From NCBI RefSeq assembly GCF_022808675.1, contig NZ_JAKZKV010000011.1, positions 1 through 64,000 on the forward strand: a DNA stretch of 64,000 nt, written 5' to 3'. This document shows, piece by piece, positions 35,630-43,905 of the stretch. Within the stretch, counting starts at the first letter, position 1; each line of letters begins with the position of its first letter. The notes beneath the pieces were generated by a model. That model saw only the letters and a program-made list of their open reading frames with translations. It ran no database searches and was not told where the DNA came from. Origin of the DNA: Parabacteroides sp. FAFU027. GTDB lineage: Bacteria > Bacteroidota > Bacteroidia > Bacteroidales > UBA7332. Made by a program: the position numbers and the translations under genes.

Positions 35630-38185
35630 ATGAAAAACCTACTACTTCTTTTCGCATTTACCCTACTCTTTCCGGTATTTATATCAGCACAAAGTGTTAC
35701 ACTCAATGAATCCTCCGGTTGGTTAGAATCAGCCTATATAAAATGGCAGCCTGTCGCCGGAGCACAGAGCTACAACGTCTATTACAGCGGAGAGGGAATT
35801 ACCGATAGAAAGATTGACAATCAACTTATTCGCAGTTACGGCACTTATTATCGCGCAGATGTGATGGGACTCAAAGCAGGAACCTATGCCCTCAAAGTGG
35901 CACCTGTCATTTCGGGAGTGGAAGGAACAGCCACCACTACCGGAGCATTGACTGTACTGGCTCAGGACAGAAGTGGCTTTGCTTTTGAAGGCGGTCACAT
36001 CCCCGGAGGGTACAAACTTGATGGTACGCCCAAAGACGGAGCAGTCATTGTCTATATTACCGAAAACAATAAAAATACCGTTTCGCTTGTAGTGACCGGA
36101 GCCACGACTAATCCATGTGTTGGTTTACAAACTATCCTGGATGGTTTTAAGAAAGGGAAAGACAACCGTCCTTTAATCGTTCGACTGATAGGCAATATCA
36201 CCGATCTGAGCTATATGGCTGACGGCGATATATGTATTGAGAATGCTAATAACGCATCCGGTTCAATTACTTTTGAGGGAGTTGGTAACGATGCTGTCTG
36301 CAACGGCTGGGGAGTGCGACTGAAAGGCGCAACCAACATTGAGGTTCGAAACCTTGCTGCCATGAACTGTAACAGCACTGCAGGTGATGATTTCGGATTA
36401 CAGCAGGATAATGACCATATCTGGGTACATAACTGCGATATGTTTTATGGAAATGCAGGAAGTGACGCCGACCAGATAAAAGGGGACGGAGCATTGGACT
36501 GTAAAGGTTCTACTTACGTGACATTCTCATACAACCACTTCTGGGATAACGGAAAATGCAACCTGTTGGGACTAAGTGAAGGTACTACCACCGGATTGTA
36601 TGTCACTTTTCATCACAATTGGTACGACCATTCTGACTCGCGACATCCGCGCGTCCGTTTCTATTCCGCTCATATTTACAATAATTACTTTGACGGTAAT
36701 GCCAAATATGGCTCTGGCTCAACGATGGGCTCATCCCTGTTCGTAGAAGGGAATTATTACAGGAACTGCAAACACCCGATGATGATTTCGATGCAGGGAA
36801 CCGATGTGTGGAATGAGACCACGAAGAAAAACGACCCGACAAATATGGGGACATTTTCCGGTGAAGATGGCGGTATAATCAAGGCGTTCAACAATACGTT
36901 TGATGCTTCCATTGGCACAAATAATATGCGTTTTGTGGCTTATGGAGATCCTAGTGCAGCATATAATATCTCCGGAGTAATCAGTTCAACGGTTGATTTC
37001 GACGCTTACCTGACAACATCAAGAGACGAACAGGTTCCGGCTTCGGTCAAATCGTATCAGGGAGCCAATACCTACAACAACTTCGACACCGATGCCGCTT
37101 TATACGTAAAAACGCTGGTTCCCGATGCTCCGGAGGTTGCTAAAGCCAAAGTGATGCAATACGCAGGACGCGTAAACGGCGGTGACCTGAAATGGACGTT
37201 TGACAACAGTGTGGATGATGCTTCTTATCTGGTAAATGCACCTTTAAAAGCAGCAATTACAAACTACGCCACCACGCTGGTTTCGGTACAGGGCGAAAGC
37301 GGCTCATCAAGCAGCAGCCAGACACTGAGCGCTCCATCCAACAACCACCAAACCGTTGCGAGTGGCTCAGCAATCAGCCCGATTGTCTTCACTTGGGGCG
37401 GTGATGCTACAGATGCCACTGTGACCGGATTGTCCGCTTCTGGCATTGACTATATAAAAGATGCTACCGCTAAAACCATTACCATTTCGGGAACTCCCAC
37501 GGCAACCGTTTCATACACCATTTCCACTACAGGTTCAACGGGTACTCCGGCAACCGGCTCAGGAACCATCACCGTATCAACAAGTGGTACAACAACCGGC
37601 GATATGATTCAAAACTTTACAGCATCGGGAACAGCCAGCACATTCTATACCATCAATGGCAATCTTTCTACCAGCTATGGTTCGGTTACTTATGCAGGAT
37701 TGGCACTCACCCAGTGTCTGAAAATGGAATCCAGCACCAACATTGCATTTACCACCGCAGCTTCAAGTACATTGACATTGGTATTCAACAGCGCTTACAC
37801 CGGAACAGTAAAAATTGACGGAACAACTTACACTCCTTCTGCCGGAATGATTACATTAAATCTGACTGCCGGTTCGCATACCATTCTGAAGGGAAGTGGT
37901 TCCAGTTACTTGTTCTATATGAGTATTTCGTTCGGAACATCGGGAGTAGAAAGTTCTGAGACTTCAGAACTGAAGCTATATCCTAATCCTGTGGTAAACA
38001 GCCTTTCTATTTCATCTGATCTCAATGTGGACAAAGCAGAAGTTTACAGTGTAAACGGAACCTTGATGCTTAGCAAGTCAGTAATTATTAAATCATTAGA
38101 CATGAGCGGATTGAAAAGCGGAAGTTATCTGGTAAAACTTTATTCTGAAAAAGAGGTAATCAAACAGTCCATCATAAAGAGATAG
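35630..38185 (+). CDS. Secreted pectate lyase (PL1 family) with T9SS type A tail
   Basis: Cleaves polygalacturonate by beta-elimination outside the cell. The 851-residue start at 35630 begins a good signal peptide (MKNLLLLFAFTLLFPVFISAQ); the longer frame from 35522 does not. Parts: FN3-like domain (about 22-105), PL1 parallel beta-helix (about 115-500) with GWGVRLKGATNIEVRNL, SDADQIKGDGALDCKGSTYVTFSYN (calcium-binding Asp region, quoted in part) and HHNWYDHSDSRHPRVR (catalytic Arg region), then Ig-like/linker domains, and a C-terminal type A sorting domain (LKLYPNPVVNSLSIS...GSYLVKLYSE, about 780-851). It is divergent to the sigma/FecR/SusCD genes and is the only hydrolytic enzyme of this locus in the window. 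Confidence 0.94.
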   Translation: MKNLLLLFAFTLLFPVFISAQSVTLNESSGWLESAYIKWQPVAGAQSYNVYYSGEGITDRKIDNQLIRSYGTYYRADVMGLKAGTYALKVAPVISGVEGTATTTGALTVLAQDRSGFAFEGGHIPGGYKLDGTPKDGAVIVYITENNKNTVSLVVTGATTNPCVGLQTILDGFKKGKDNRPLIVRLIGNITDLSYMADGDICIENANNASGSITFEGVGNDAVCNGWGVRLKGATNIEVRNLAAMNCNSTAGDDFGLQQDNDHIWVHNCDMFYGNAGSDADQIKGDGALDCKGSTYVTFSYNHFWDNGKCNLLGLSEGTTTGLYVTFHHNWYDHSDSRHPRVRFYSAHIYNNYFDGNAKYGSGSTMGSSLFVEGNYYRNCKHPMMISMQGTDVWNETTKKNDPTNMGTFSGEDGGIIKAFNNTFDASIGTNNMRFVAYGDPSAAYNISGVISSTVDFDAYLTTSRDEQVPASVKSYQGANTYNNFDTDAALYVKTLVPDAPEVAKAKVMQYAGRVNGGDLKWTFDNSVDDASYLVNAPLKAAITNYATTLVSVQGESGSSSSSQTLSAPSNNHQTVASGSAISPIVFTWGGDATDATVTGLSASGIDYIKDATAKTITISGTPTATVSYTISTTGSTGTPATGSGTITVSTSGTTTGDMIQNFTASGTASTFYTINGNLSTSYGSVTYAGLALTQCLKMESSTNIAFTTAASSTLTLVFNSAYTGTVKIDGTTYTPSAGMITLNLTAGSHTILKGSGSSYLFYMSISFGTSGVESSETSELKLYPNPVVNSLSISSDLNVDKAEVYSVNGTLMLSKSVIIKSLDMSGLKSGSYLVKLYSEKEVIKQSIIKR

Positions 38186-38224
38186 TCGCAAGGGAGAAAG
38201 TAGAATATCTTCTTTCTCCATTAA

Positions 38225-38255
38225 GCGGTTTCGGTGAATTCCGGAGCCGCTTTTT
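38225..38255 (+). terminator. Terminator of the pectate lyase gene
   Basis: GCGGTTTCGG pairs with CCGGAGCCGC (10 bp, two G-U pairs) around loop TGAATT, then TTTTT. A second hairpin (GGAGAAAG / CTTTCTCC) sits just upstream. Confidence 0.8.
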
Positions 38256-38380
38256 CATGTCTATGAACCTGTAAAATTCAATAGTCTTGAGCTCTGCGGC
38301 GACATGTCCTTCCGGTGTGTTTATTTTGTTGAGCCCGCCTTGGAAACAAAGTTTTTCAGAGCGGACTCAACAAAATAGCT

Positions 38381-38890
38381 TTAAAAAGTCAATTCCCCAC
38401 TGACGATTTTCTCTATCATTCCTTCGTAAGGAGCTTCCGCAATAACCTTTTCGTTATTCTGCCCTTCGTTCTTTTTGAAAAAGATTTGTCCAAACTCGGG
38501 AACTACATATTTGGGATAGGTTTCATATTTTAAGCGGGACTCTTCCATCAGCCCGATATGATCGTTTTGAAAACATACGGTGATTTCAGGGTGTTCGTGT
38601 ACCCATTTTGGGAAAAAGATAATGCCGTGCAGTTTGTTTTCATTCGGGATAAAGTCCAGACTTACATCTGTACCGGTAGGTTCGGTCCAGGCAATCTTAA
38701 AAACTCCGTCCACCAGCTTCACGATGTGTACTTTCTGGTTGCGCACCCAACGGCCACCCACCATGCCGCTATGAATCCGATAATCAATCGTATCTTCATT
38801 TTTTACATACATTTCGTAGTTCCAGCCATTTGCGTAGGTGTAAAGAAAGTGGCCGCCTAAAAACTCATTTAGATCCTTAATTGTTTCCAT
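38381..38890 (-). CDS. padC: Phenolic acid decarboxylase
   Basis: Non-oxidative decarboxylation of hydroxycinnamic acids (p-coumaric, ferulic, caffeic) to vinyl phenols; cytosolic lipocalin-like barrel. The 169 residues match the family length. Typical motifs are [20 protein letters not shown] near the N-terminus, [32 protein letters not shown] and [16 protein letters not shown]. It is divergent from an AraC-type regulator 91 bp away, which probably controls it. The neighbouring pectate lyase makes a plant-wall context likely, since ferulate and coumarate are released from wall polymers. Confidence 0.95.
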   Translation of the reverse strand: METIKDLNEFLGGHFLYTYANGWNYEMYVKNEDTIDYRIHSGMVGGRWVRNQKVHIVKLVDGVFKIAWTEPTGTDVSLDFIPNENKLHGIIFFPKWVHEHPEITVCFQNDHIGLMEESRLKYETYPKYVVPEFGQIFFKKNEGQNNEKVIAEAPYEGMIEKIVSGELTF

Positions 38891-38981
38891 TTCATTTTAT
38901 ATATTTACGATACGAAGTTAGACAAGTAAGAATAGGCGCTACTTGTAGATATAGACACATTCTTAACAAAAAAGGACAAGT

Positions 38982-39773
38982 ATGAACAATGCCGGAGCAA
39001 TGGAAAAAGAGTGCATCTATACACAAGCTACCCAAATTGAGTATTTATCGTTGGAGACACATATCCACCCTTGCCATAATCAATTGATATACATGATCAA
39101 GGGAACGTTGTACGTGCATACGGGTGAATATGAGTACTTTCTGCCTGAAGGATTTATCGGGATAATACCCCGAGGCAGAGCTCATAGTTTGCGGAGCGGA
39201 AATGAGCAGGTTAAGATGTTCTTAATCTATTATCCAGAGCCGATGAAGAATGAAGAACTAATCGTATTCAACTCCAATGATTTCATTATAGAAAATATAA
39301 GGTACATCAGTAAACAAGCTCATGTGCTGGATAAAAAGAAGCACGAAGTATTATTCAGATTTACCGGTTCTTTCCTGCGTGTATTGGAACAAGGCAGTTC
39401 CGATATTTCATTTCCGGTGAAAGGATTGATTACTCCCCGTAATGAGCGACTCGCTCATGTGATGCAGTACTTAAAGTCGAATTTCAAAGAGGATGTCAGC
39501 CTGAAGACTGTGGCTTCCGAATTTGGGTTCACAGAAAGAAATCTGACACGACTGTTTAAGAAGGAAAATATCAGCTTCAATAATTGTCTCAACTATATCC
39601 GGATTGTGAAAGCACTGGAGCTTTTCGCAGAACATTCCAGCCATATTGAGCAGGTGGCGTATGATGTAGGCTACAATTCAGCCGGCAATTTCAGCCGGAC
39701 CTTTAAAAAATTCACCGGTTATACACCGAGCGAATACCTCAAAAAGAATAGTAATAACAGCATCAGTCCATAA
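38982..39773 (+). CDS. AraC-family transcriptional regulator
   Basis: A 263-residue regulator with an N-terminal cupin-like sensor (about 10-100, LETHIHPCHNQLIYMIKGTLYVH) and a C-terminal double helix-turn-helix (about 165-260, SLKTVASEFGFTERNLTRLFKKE ... VAYDVGYNSAGNFSRTFKKFTGYTPSEYL). The start at 38982 has AAAGGAC 7 bases before it; a second ATG at 39000 is possible. It faces away from padC across a 91-bp shared promoter region, so it probably senses a phenolic acid and controls padC. A short MITE-like element begins directly after its stop. Confidence 0.93.
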   Translation: MNNAGAMEKECIYTQATQIEYLSLETHIHPCHNQLIYMIKGTLYVHTGEYEYFLPEGFIGIIPRGRAHSLRSGNEQVKMFLIYYPEPMKNEELIVFNSNDFIIENIRYISKQAHVLDKKKHEVLFRFTGSFLRVLEQGSSDISFPVKGLITPRNERLAHVMQYLKSNFKEDVSLKTVASEFGFTERNLTRLFKKENISFNNCLNYIRIVKALELFAEHSSHIEQVAYDVGYNSAGNFSRTFKKFTGYTPSEYLKKNSNNSISP

Positions 39774-39774
39774 T

Positions 39775-39855
39775 CCCCTCTTTCACGCAAGTATAAATGA
39801 CATGCAGTCTGTGCCTAGCGCAATTCTTGACCGCAGCGGTCGAGTGCAAAGGGAG
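39775..39855. repeat. MITE-like repeat, short copy
   Basis: Starts CCCCTCTTTCACGCAAGTA two bases after the AraC stop codon and ends CGAGTGCAAAGGGAG, forming imperfect terminal inverted repeats. Its first part matches 21738-21790 and its start resembles copies A and B. It contains the small palindrome GACCGCAGCGGTC. Confidence 0.7.
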
Positions 39856-39893
39856 ATCGGGAAGAAGAGGCGAATTCCGGGAAAGCCAATATT

Positions 39894-40712
39894 TTACTCC
39901 ACCCCTCTTCTCCTCATTACAGCCTTCACACCTCTACCCATACCATAAAAAGCAATCAAGACCAGAATGATAAAGGCCCCCGAAGGAACATTGAGGAAAT
40001 AAGAGATAAAGAGACCAACCAGACAGCCAACTACACCGATAAGTACAGAGTAGATGATGATTTTGCGGAAGTCGTAAGTAAAAATATTGGCTGTAATCTG
40101 GGGAATGGTGACCAGCGACATCAGCAGAACAATTCCCACCAGACGGATGGAAAAGACAATGGTGGTAGAGATGAAAAACATCATCAGATATTCGATGAAT
40201 TTCACTGGCAGTTTCTGGATACGGGCATATTCCGCATCAAATGCGGTATAGAGAATGGAGCGGTAAAGCAACCCAAAGGTAAGAATCAAAGCCACAGCCA
40301 GAGCGGCAAACAATAGAATGTCTTTGCCTGTAATCGTCAGTATATTACCAAACAGGAATTCGCTCATGCCCACCGTATAGCCAGGGGTAAGAAATAGGAA
40401 AAGAATTCCCAGAGCCATTCCCAGAGCCCAAAGCACTGCAATGGCAGAGTCTTCCCTCAGTTTATGTTTGGTAGATAAGTATTCTACCCCAAAGCCGGAT
40501 GCAATAGCAAAACACCAAGCGGTAAAGACCGGATTCATCCCGAGAAATACTCCCAACCCGATTCCTCCGAATGAAGCGTGCGTAATCCCCCCGCTGATAA
40601 AAACCAGACGACGAACCACGATGTATGCCCCGACAATTCCGCAAGCTATACTGACCAATATCCCGCCTATCAGAGCATTCTGGAAAAAATCGTATTGAAG
40701 TAGTTCAATCAT
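39894..40712 (-). CDS. Metal ABC transporter permease (ZnuB/MntB type)
   Basis: A 272-residue inner-membrane permease of the ABC-3 family that imports zinc, manganese or iron with a binding protein and an ATPase. Eight or so TM helices are visible, with the family's N-terminal pattern FFQNALIGGILVSIACGIVGAYIVVRRLVFISGGITHASFGGIGLG. No ATPase or binding-protein gene is adjacent, so its partners are encoded elsewhere. Aromatic-pathway gene aroK lies 51 bp upstream on the same strand and may share a transcript. Confidence 0.93.
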   Translation of the reverse strand: MIELLQYDFFQNALIGGILVSIACGIVGAYIVVRRLVFISGGITHASFGGIGLGVFLGMNPVFTAWCFAIASGFGVEYLSTKHKLREDSAIAVLWALGMALGILFLFLTPGYTVGMSEFLFGNILTITGKDILLFAALAVALILTFGLLYRSILYTAFDAEYARIQKLPVKFIEYLMMFFISTTIVFSIRLVGIVLLMSLVTIPQITANIFTYDFRKIIIYSVLIGVVGCLVGLFISYFLNVPSGAFIILVLIAFYGMGRGVKAVMRRRGVE

Positions 40713-40763
40713 AAGGACAAGGTGTGGTGTAAGTTACATTGTATGCAATAACAGGCTTTCCGC

Positions 40764-41303
40764 TCAATTGTTTGCCATCGACTCGATTTTATCAACCAGT
40801 TGCGCCACAATGCGGTCAATATCTTCGCGGGTGTTGAGTTCTGAAGCGTCAAAGACCAGCGTTGCTCTTTCGTAGAAAGGCTCTCTTTTGGCGAGGGCAT
40901 CCGTGATAAAGGCAAGAATCTCTTCATCCGACTTATCCTTGAGTAACGGGCGTGACTGCTTGGCCTGGCAAAGACGTTCTGACAATACTGTCGGACTCAC
41001 TTTCAGGTAAATGGAAATGCCATTTTCTCCCATAAACTCAATGTTGTCAAAAAAGCAGGGAGTACCACCACCGACTGAAATCAATGCGTCTTCAAATTCA
41101 CCCACTTCGTGTAGCGCCTCTTTTTCAATTTTACGAAAGCCTGCTTCACCGCTATCGGCAAAAATCTGGTTGATGGTCTTGTGGTGACGGTGCTCGATAA
41201 ACCAGTCGAGATCGGTAAAAGAGAGGTTCAGACGCTGCGCCAGCTTCTTGCCCACTGTCGTTTTACCCGCACCCATATATCCCATGAGGAAAATTCGTTT
41301 CAT
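40764..41303 (-). CDS. aroK: Shikimate kinase
   Basis: Phosphorylates shikimate with ATP in chorismate and aromatic amino-acid synthesis; cytosolic. The 179 residues match the family. Walker A is MGYMGAGKTTVGKKLA (about 7-22), then the shikimate-binding DLDWFIE (about 32-38), FRKIEKEAL with the conserved Arg, and VSVGGGTPCF with the GGG loop. It is followed by the permease gene on the same strand and divergent to the RNase H gene. Confidence 0.96.
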   Translation of the reverse strand: MKRIFLMGYMGAGKTTVGKKLAQRLNLSFTDLDWFIEHRHHKTINQIFADSGEAGFRKIEKEALHEVGEFEDALISVGGGTPCFFDNIEFMGENGISIYLKVSPTVLSERLCQAKQSRPLLKDKSDEEILAFITDALAKREPFYERATLVFDASELNTREDIDRIVAQLVDKIESMANN

Positions 41304-41320
41304 TGTCTTACTTTTTTAGG

Positions 41321-41420
41321 TATCACAGAGAGCCACGGAGTTTTTCACAGAGAACCACAGAGTTATGTAAAGTATCTACTCTGTGGCCCTCTGTGCTGTT
41401 CTCTGTTTTCTCTGTGATAT
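41321..41420. repeat. CACAGAG-rich inverted repeat
   Basis: Begins TATCACAGAGA and ends TCTCTGTGATATA. Several CACAGAG / CTCTGTG copies lie in each arm (CACAGAGAACCACAGAG on the left; CTCTGTGGCCCTCTGTG on the right), so the ~100 bp can form one long imperfect hairpin. It sits in the aroK / RNase H divergent region, upstream of the RNase H promoter. Confidence 0.8.
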
Positions 41421-41448
41421 ACATCCGCGTCCGGCAAAATTAGCTCTT

Positions 41449-41482
41449 TTTGCCTCCAGCCGGATAAATATCTCTATTTTTG
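41449..41482 (+). promoter_or_regulatory. Promoter of the RNase H gene
   Basis: TTTG (41449-41452), 22 bases, TATTTTTG (41475-41482): a good Bacteroidota primary-sigma promoter 19 bp upstream of the ATG. Confidence 0.65.
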
Positions 41483-41500
41483 TAAATATAATCAGAGAAA

Positions 41501-42124
41501 ATGAGCAGTAAAGGTACAAAATATTACGTGGTGTGGGAAGGGCACGACCCGGGCATCTACCACAGTTGGGCCGAATGCAAGAGTCAGGTGGATGGCTACG
41601 AAGGGGCGAAATACAAATCCTTTGCTACCCGTGACGAAGCCGAAAAAGCTTTTGAAGCAGGCTTTTACCAATCTATTCGCCAGAACCAGACTAAAAAGCC
41701 AGCAACTCCCACCGGCAACTACATCATAGAAAGCATTGCCGTGGATGCCTCCTGCCTGGGAAATCCGGGAGTGATGGAGTACCGCGGTGTATATGTACGT
41801 AGCGGACAGGAGCTGTTCCGCATCGGCCCGTACGAAGACGGGACCAATAACATCGGTGAGTTTCTGGCTATCGTACACGGTCTTGCCCTGCTCAAACAAA
41901 AGAACAGTTCGCTGCCCATCTATTCTGACAGCATCAGCGCCATTGCGTGGGTACGCAACAAGAAGTGTAAAACCCAACTGGAACACACGGAGAAAAACGG
42001 TCCGATATTCGACCTGATTGAGCGTGCCGAGAAGTGGCTTGCCAACAATACATATTCTACAAAAATCATGAAGTGGGAAACCCAGGTATGGGGAGAGATT
42101 CCTGCGGATTTCGGGAGGAAATAG
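41501..42124 (+). CDS. Ribonuclease H with viroplasmin-type N-terminal domain
   Basis: Degrades RNA in RNA-DNA hybrids. The 207 residues combine an N-terminal caulimovirus viroplasmin/RNase H1 hybrid-binding domain (about 6-52, YYVVWEGHDPGIYHSWAECK ... YKSFATRDEAEKAFE) with a C-terminal RNase H fold (about 72-207). The catalytic carboxylates are seen at VDASCLGNPG, the Glu of GEFLAIVHGL, the Asp of YSDSISAIAW and a late Asp in EIPADFGRK. It has its own promoter and is followed 4 bp later by the nucleotidyltransferase gene, so it may lead the next operon. Confidence 0.95.
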   Translation: MSSKGTKYYVVWEGHDPGIYHSWAECKSQVDGYEGAKYKSFATRDEAEKAFEAGFYQSIRQNQTKKPATPTGNYIIESIAVDASCLGNPGVMEYRGVYVRSGQELFRIGPYEDGTNNIGEFLAIVHGLALLKQKNSSLPIYSDSISAIAWVRNKKCKTQLEHTEKNGPIFDLIERAEKWLANNTYSTKIMKWETQVWGEIPADFGRK

Positions 42125-42128
42125 ATTC

Positions 42129-42827
42129 ATGCATTACGCCATTATCGCCGCGGGAGAAGGTTCCCGCCTGAAAGAAGAAGGAATCACATCCCCCAAACCA
42201 TTGGTAAAAATCAACGGAGAAACATTGCTGGAACGGTTAATCCGTATTTTTTGGAATAATCATGCCGAGTCCATCAGCCTCATCATCAACGAAGAGATGA
42301 AAGAGGTGCAGGAGTTTGTTGCCCAAATGCAGCTTCCGGTGCCATTGCATTGCGTTGTAAAAAGCACACCCGGTTCCATGCACAGCTTTGCTGCACTGGC
42401 CCCTTATCTTCATTCCGGGAAATTTATCCTGACCACAGTCGATACTATTTTTCATGAAGATGAATTTGCAAAGTATATCGGGGCCTTCGAATCAGATAAC
42501 ACGCTGGACGGCCTAATGGCGGTAACGGACTTTATCGACGATGAAAAACCGCTCTACGTCGGCACAGACGAATCACTCACCATCACCGGATTTCATGACC
42601 GGAATGTGGATTGCACATATATATCAGGTGGCATTTATGGATTGACCCCAAAGGCATTGACAGTACTGGAGCATTGCATGGAGACGGGTAAACTCCGTAT
42701 GCGCGAATTCCAGCGGGAACTGGTTCATGCCGGATTACACCTGAAAGCAATGCCATTTTCCAAAATCATCGACGTGGACCATGCCGGGGATATTGAGAAG
42801 GCGGAAGCGTTTGGAAATAAGGAGTAA
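42129..42827 (+). CDS. NTP-transferase (sugar- or inositol-phosphate nucleotidyltransferase-like)
   Basis: A 232-residue nucleotidyltransferase with the N-terminal signature AIIAAGEGSRLKEEGITSPKPLVKINGE (quoted from residue 4; GxGxRL and PKPL motifs) and VDTIFHED for metal binding. It would activate a phosphorylated sugar or polyol with CTP, GTP or UTP. It opens a cluster ending in inositol-3-phosphate synthase and containing a CDP-alcohol phosphatidyltransferase. An activity such as inositol-phosphate cytidylyltransferase is therefore possible, but the substrate is inferred from context only. Confidence 0.88.
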   Translation: MHYAIIAAGEGSRLKEEGITSPKPLVKINGETLLERLIRIFWNNHAESISLIINEEMKEVQEFVAQMQLPVPLHCVVKSTPGSMHSFAALAPYLHSGKFILTTVDTIFHEDEFAKYIGAFESDNTLDGLMAVTDFIDDEKPLYVGTDESLTITGFHDRNVDCTYISGGIYGLTPKALTVLEHCMETGKLRMREFQRELVHAGLHLKAMPFSKIIDVDHAGDIEKAEAFGNKE

Positions 42828-42857
42828 TAGGGAATCCGAAGTAGTAAAAGGAGTCAA

Positions 42858-43706
42858 ATGGAGAACAGAATTATTGCAGGTATAAAACGCCGTAAGGAGT
42901 TTTCACCGAATCATGTAGATAATGATGCGGCGATATTTGCGCTTTGCGTGGAAAATCTGCGGATAAATGGATTTCAGGTAAATCTCTATGAAGAAGAGGA
43001 ATTCCTGACCGCAGACAATGGGGAACAAATCATTTTCCACATGGCACGCCATCATTCCACTTTACTTAAATTGAAGGAGCTGGAACAATCTGGTTGCCGG
43101 GTGATCAATTCCACCCGGGCAATTGATAACTGCGGTCGGCTGCCCATGACCGGATTATTCTCAAAAGCCGATATTCCTCAACCCCGCACGGTGGTCATTT
43201 CCACCGATTCCCTTACTCCAATTACGCCTTTTCCCCAATTATGGCTCAAACGTTGCGATGCCCACACAATAAGTGCAGATGATGTCTGTTTTGTAGAGAC
43301 GGAAGCTGATTTTAATCAAAAGTTGGCCGGATTTGCAAAACGGGGTAGTACGCAGATAGTGGTTAACGAGCACCTCGAAGGAGATTTAGTCAAATTCTAT
43401 GGGGTAAGCGGAACTCCGTTCTTCTTCTGGTTTTATCCCTATGAAATGAATCATAGCAAATTCGGGCAAGAGGAGGTGAATGGCGAGCCGCGTAAATATG
43501 CTTTCTCTGAGACTGAGTTTGCCAAAATCAGCCATAGTGCAGCCCATGTCCTCCAACTCGATATTTGGGGAGGTGATGCCATTATTGCTCCGGATGGTAA
43601 AATACGGATCATTGATTTCAATGATTTTCCGAGCTTTAAGCCTTGTAGGGAAATCGCTGCTAAAGCAATCGCTGGTAGAGTAATGTTTTTATCGGGTGAG
43701 AGCTAA
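42858..43706 (+). CDS. ATP-grasp domain protein
   Basis: A 282-residue ATP-grasp-fold protein of unknown substrate. Pattern: N-terminal pre-grasp part (FHMARHHSTLLKLKELEQSG), INSTRAIDNCGRLPMTGLFSKADIPQPRTVV as the usual lead into the ATP-binding domain, LWLKRCDAHTISADDVCFVE, and a C-terminal DGKIRIIDFNDFPSF with metal-binding acidic and Asn residues. ATP-grasp enzymes form carboxyl-amine or carboxyl-thiol bonds or phosphorylate. A good ribosome site (AAAGGAG) precedes the ATG. It is 30 bp after the nucleotidyltransferase and within the inositol cluster; I know no established role for it there. Confidence 0.85.
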   Translation: MENRIIAGIKRRKEFSPNHVDNDAAIFALCVENLRINGFQVNLYEEEEFLTADNGEQIIFHMARHHSTLLKLKELEQSGCRVINSTRAIDNCGRLPMTGLFSKADIPQPRTVVISTDSLTPITPFPQLWLKRCDAHTISADDVCFVETEADFNQKLAGFAKRGSTQIVVNEHLEGDLVKFYGVSGTPFFFWFYPYEMNHSKFGQEEVNGEPRKYAFSETEFAKISHSAAHVLQLDIWGGDAIIAPDGKIRIIDFNDFPSFKPCREIAAKAIAGRVMFLSGES

Positions 43707-43905
43707 AGGAGAGCTATGAATCTATTGTTATTCCTATCAGCATTATCCTTATTCACAATTTCGAGGGAATGACAACCGGGAACATGGGCACTATACAGGC
43801 ATCGATAAGTACTTATCGACGACATCGACAAGCGTTTATCGACGGCTGCATACAGAACTATATTTAAATGACCATTCGTGCAAGACATATATATCTTATA
43901 AATCA
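43707..43905. promoter_or_regulatory. Spacer with two tandem 18-bp palindromes
   Basis: TCGATAAGTACTTATCGA (43802-43819) is a perfect palindrome; TCGACAAGCGTTTATCGA (43825-43842) is a near copy. Their centres are 23 bp apart and they lie 64-104 bp upstream of the phosphatidyltransferase start, positioned like operators. No regulator gene is adjacent. Confidence 0.5.

Noticed and set aside
41492-42130. A 212-codon frame antisense to RNase H
   Set aside because: It mirrors the full length of a well-supported RNase H gene whose catalytic motifs are intact on the plus strand.
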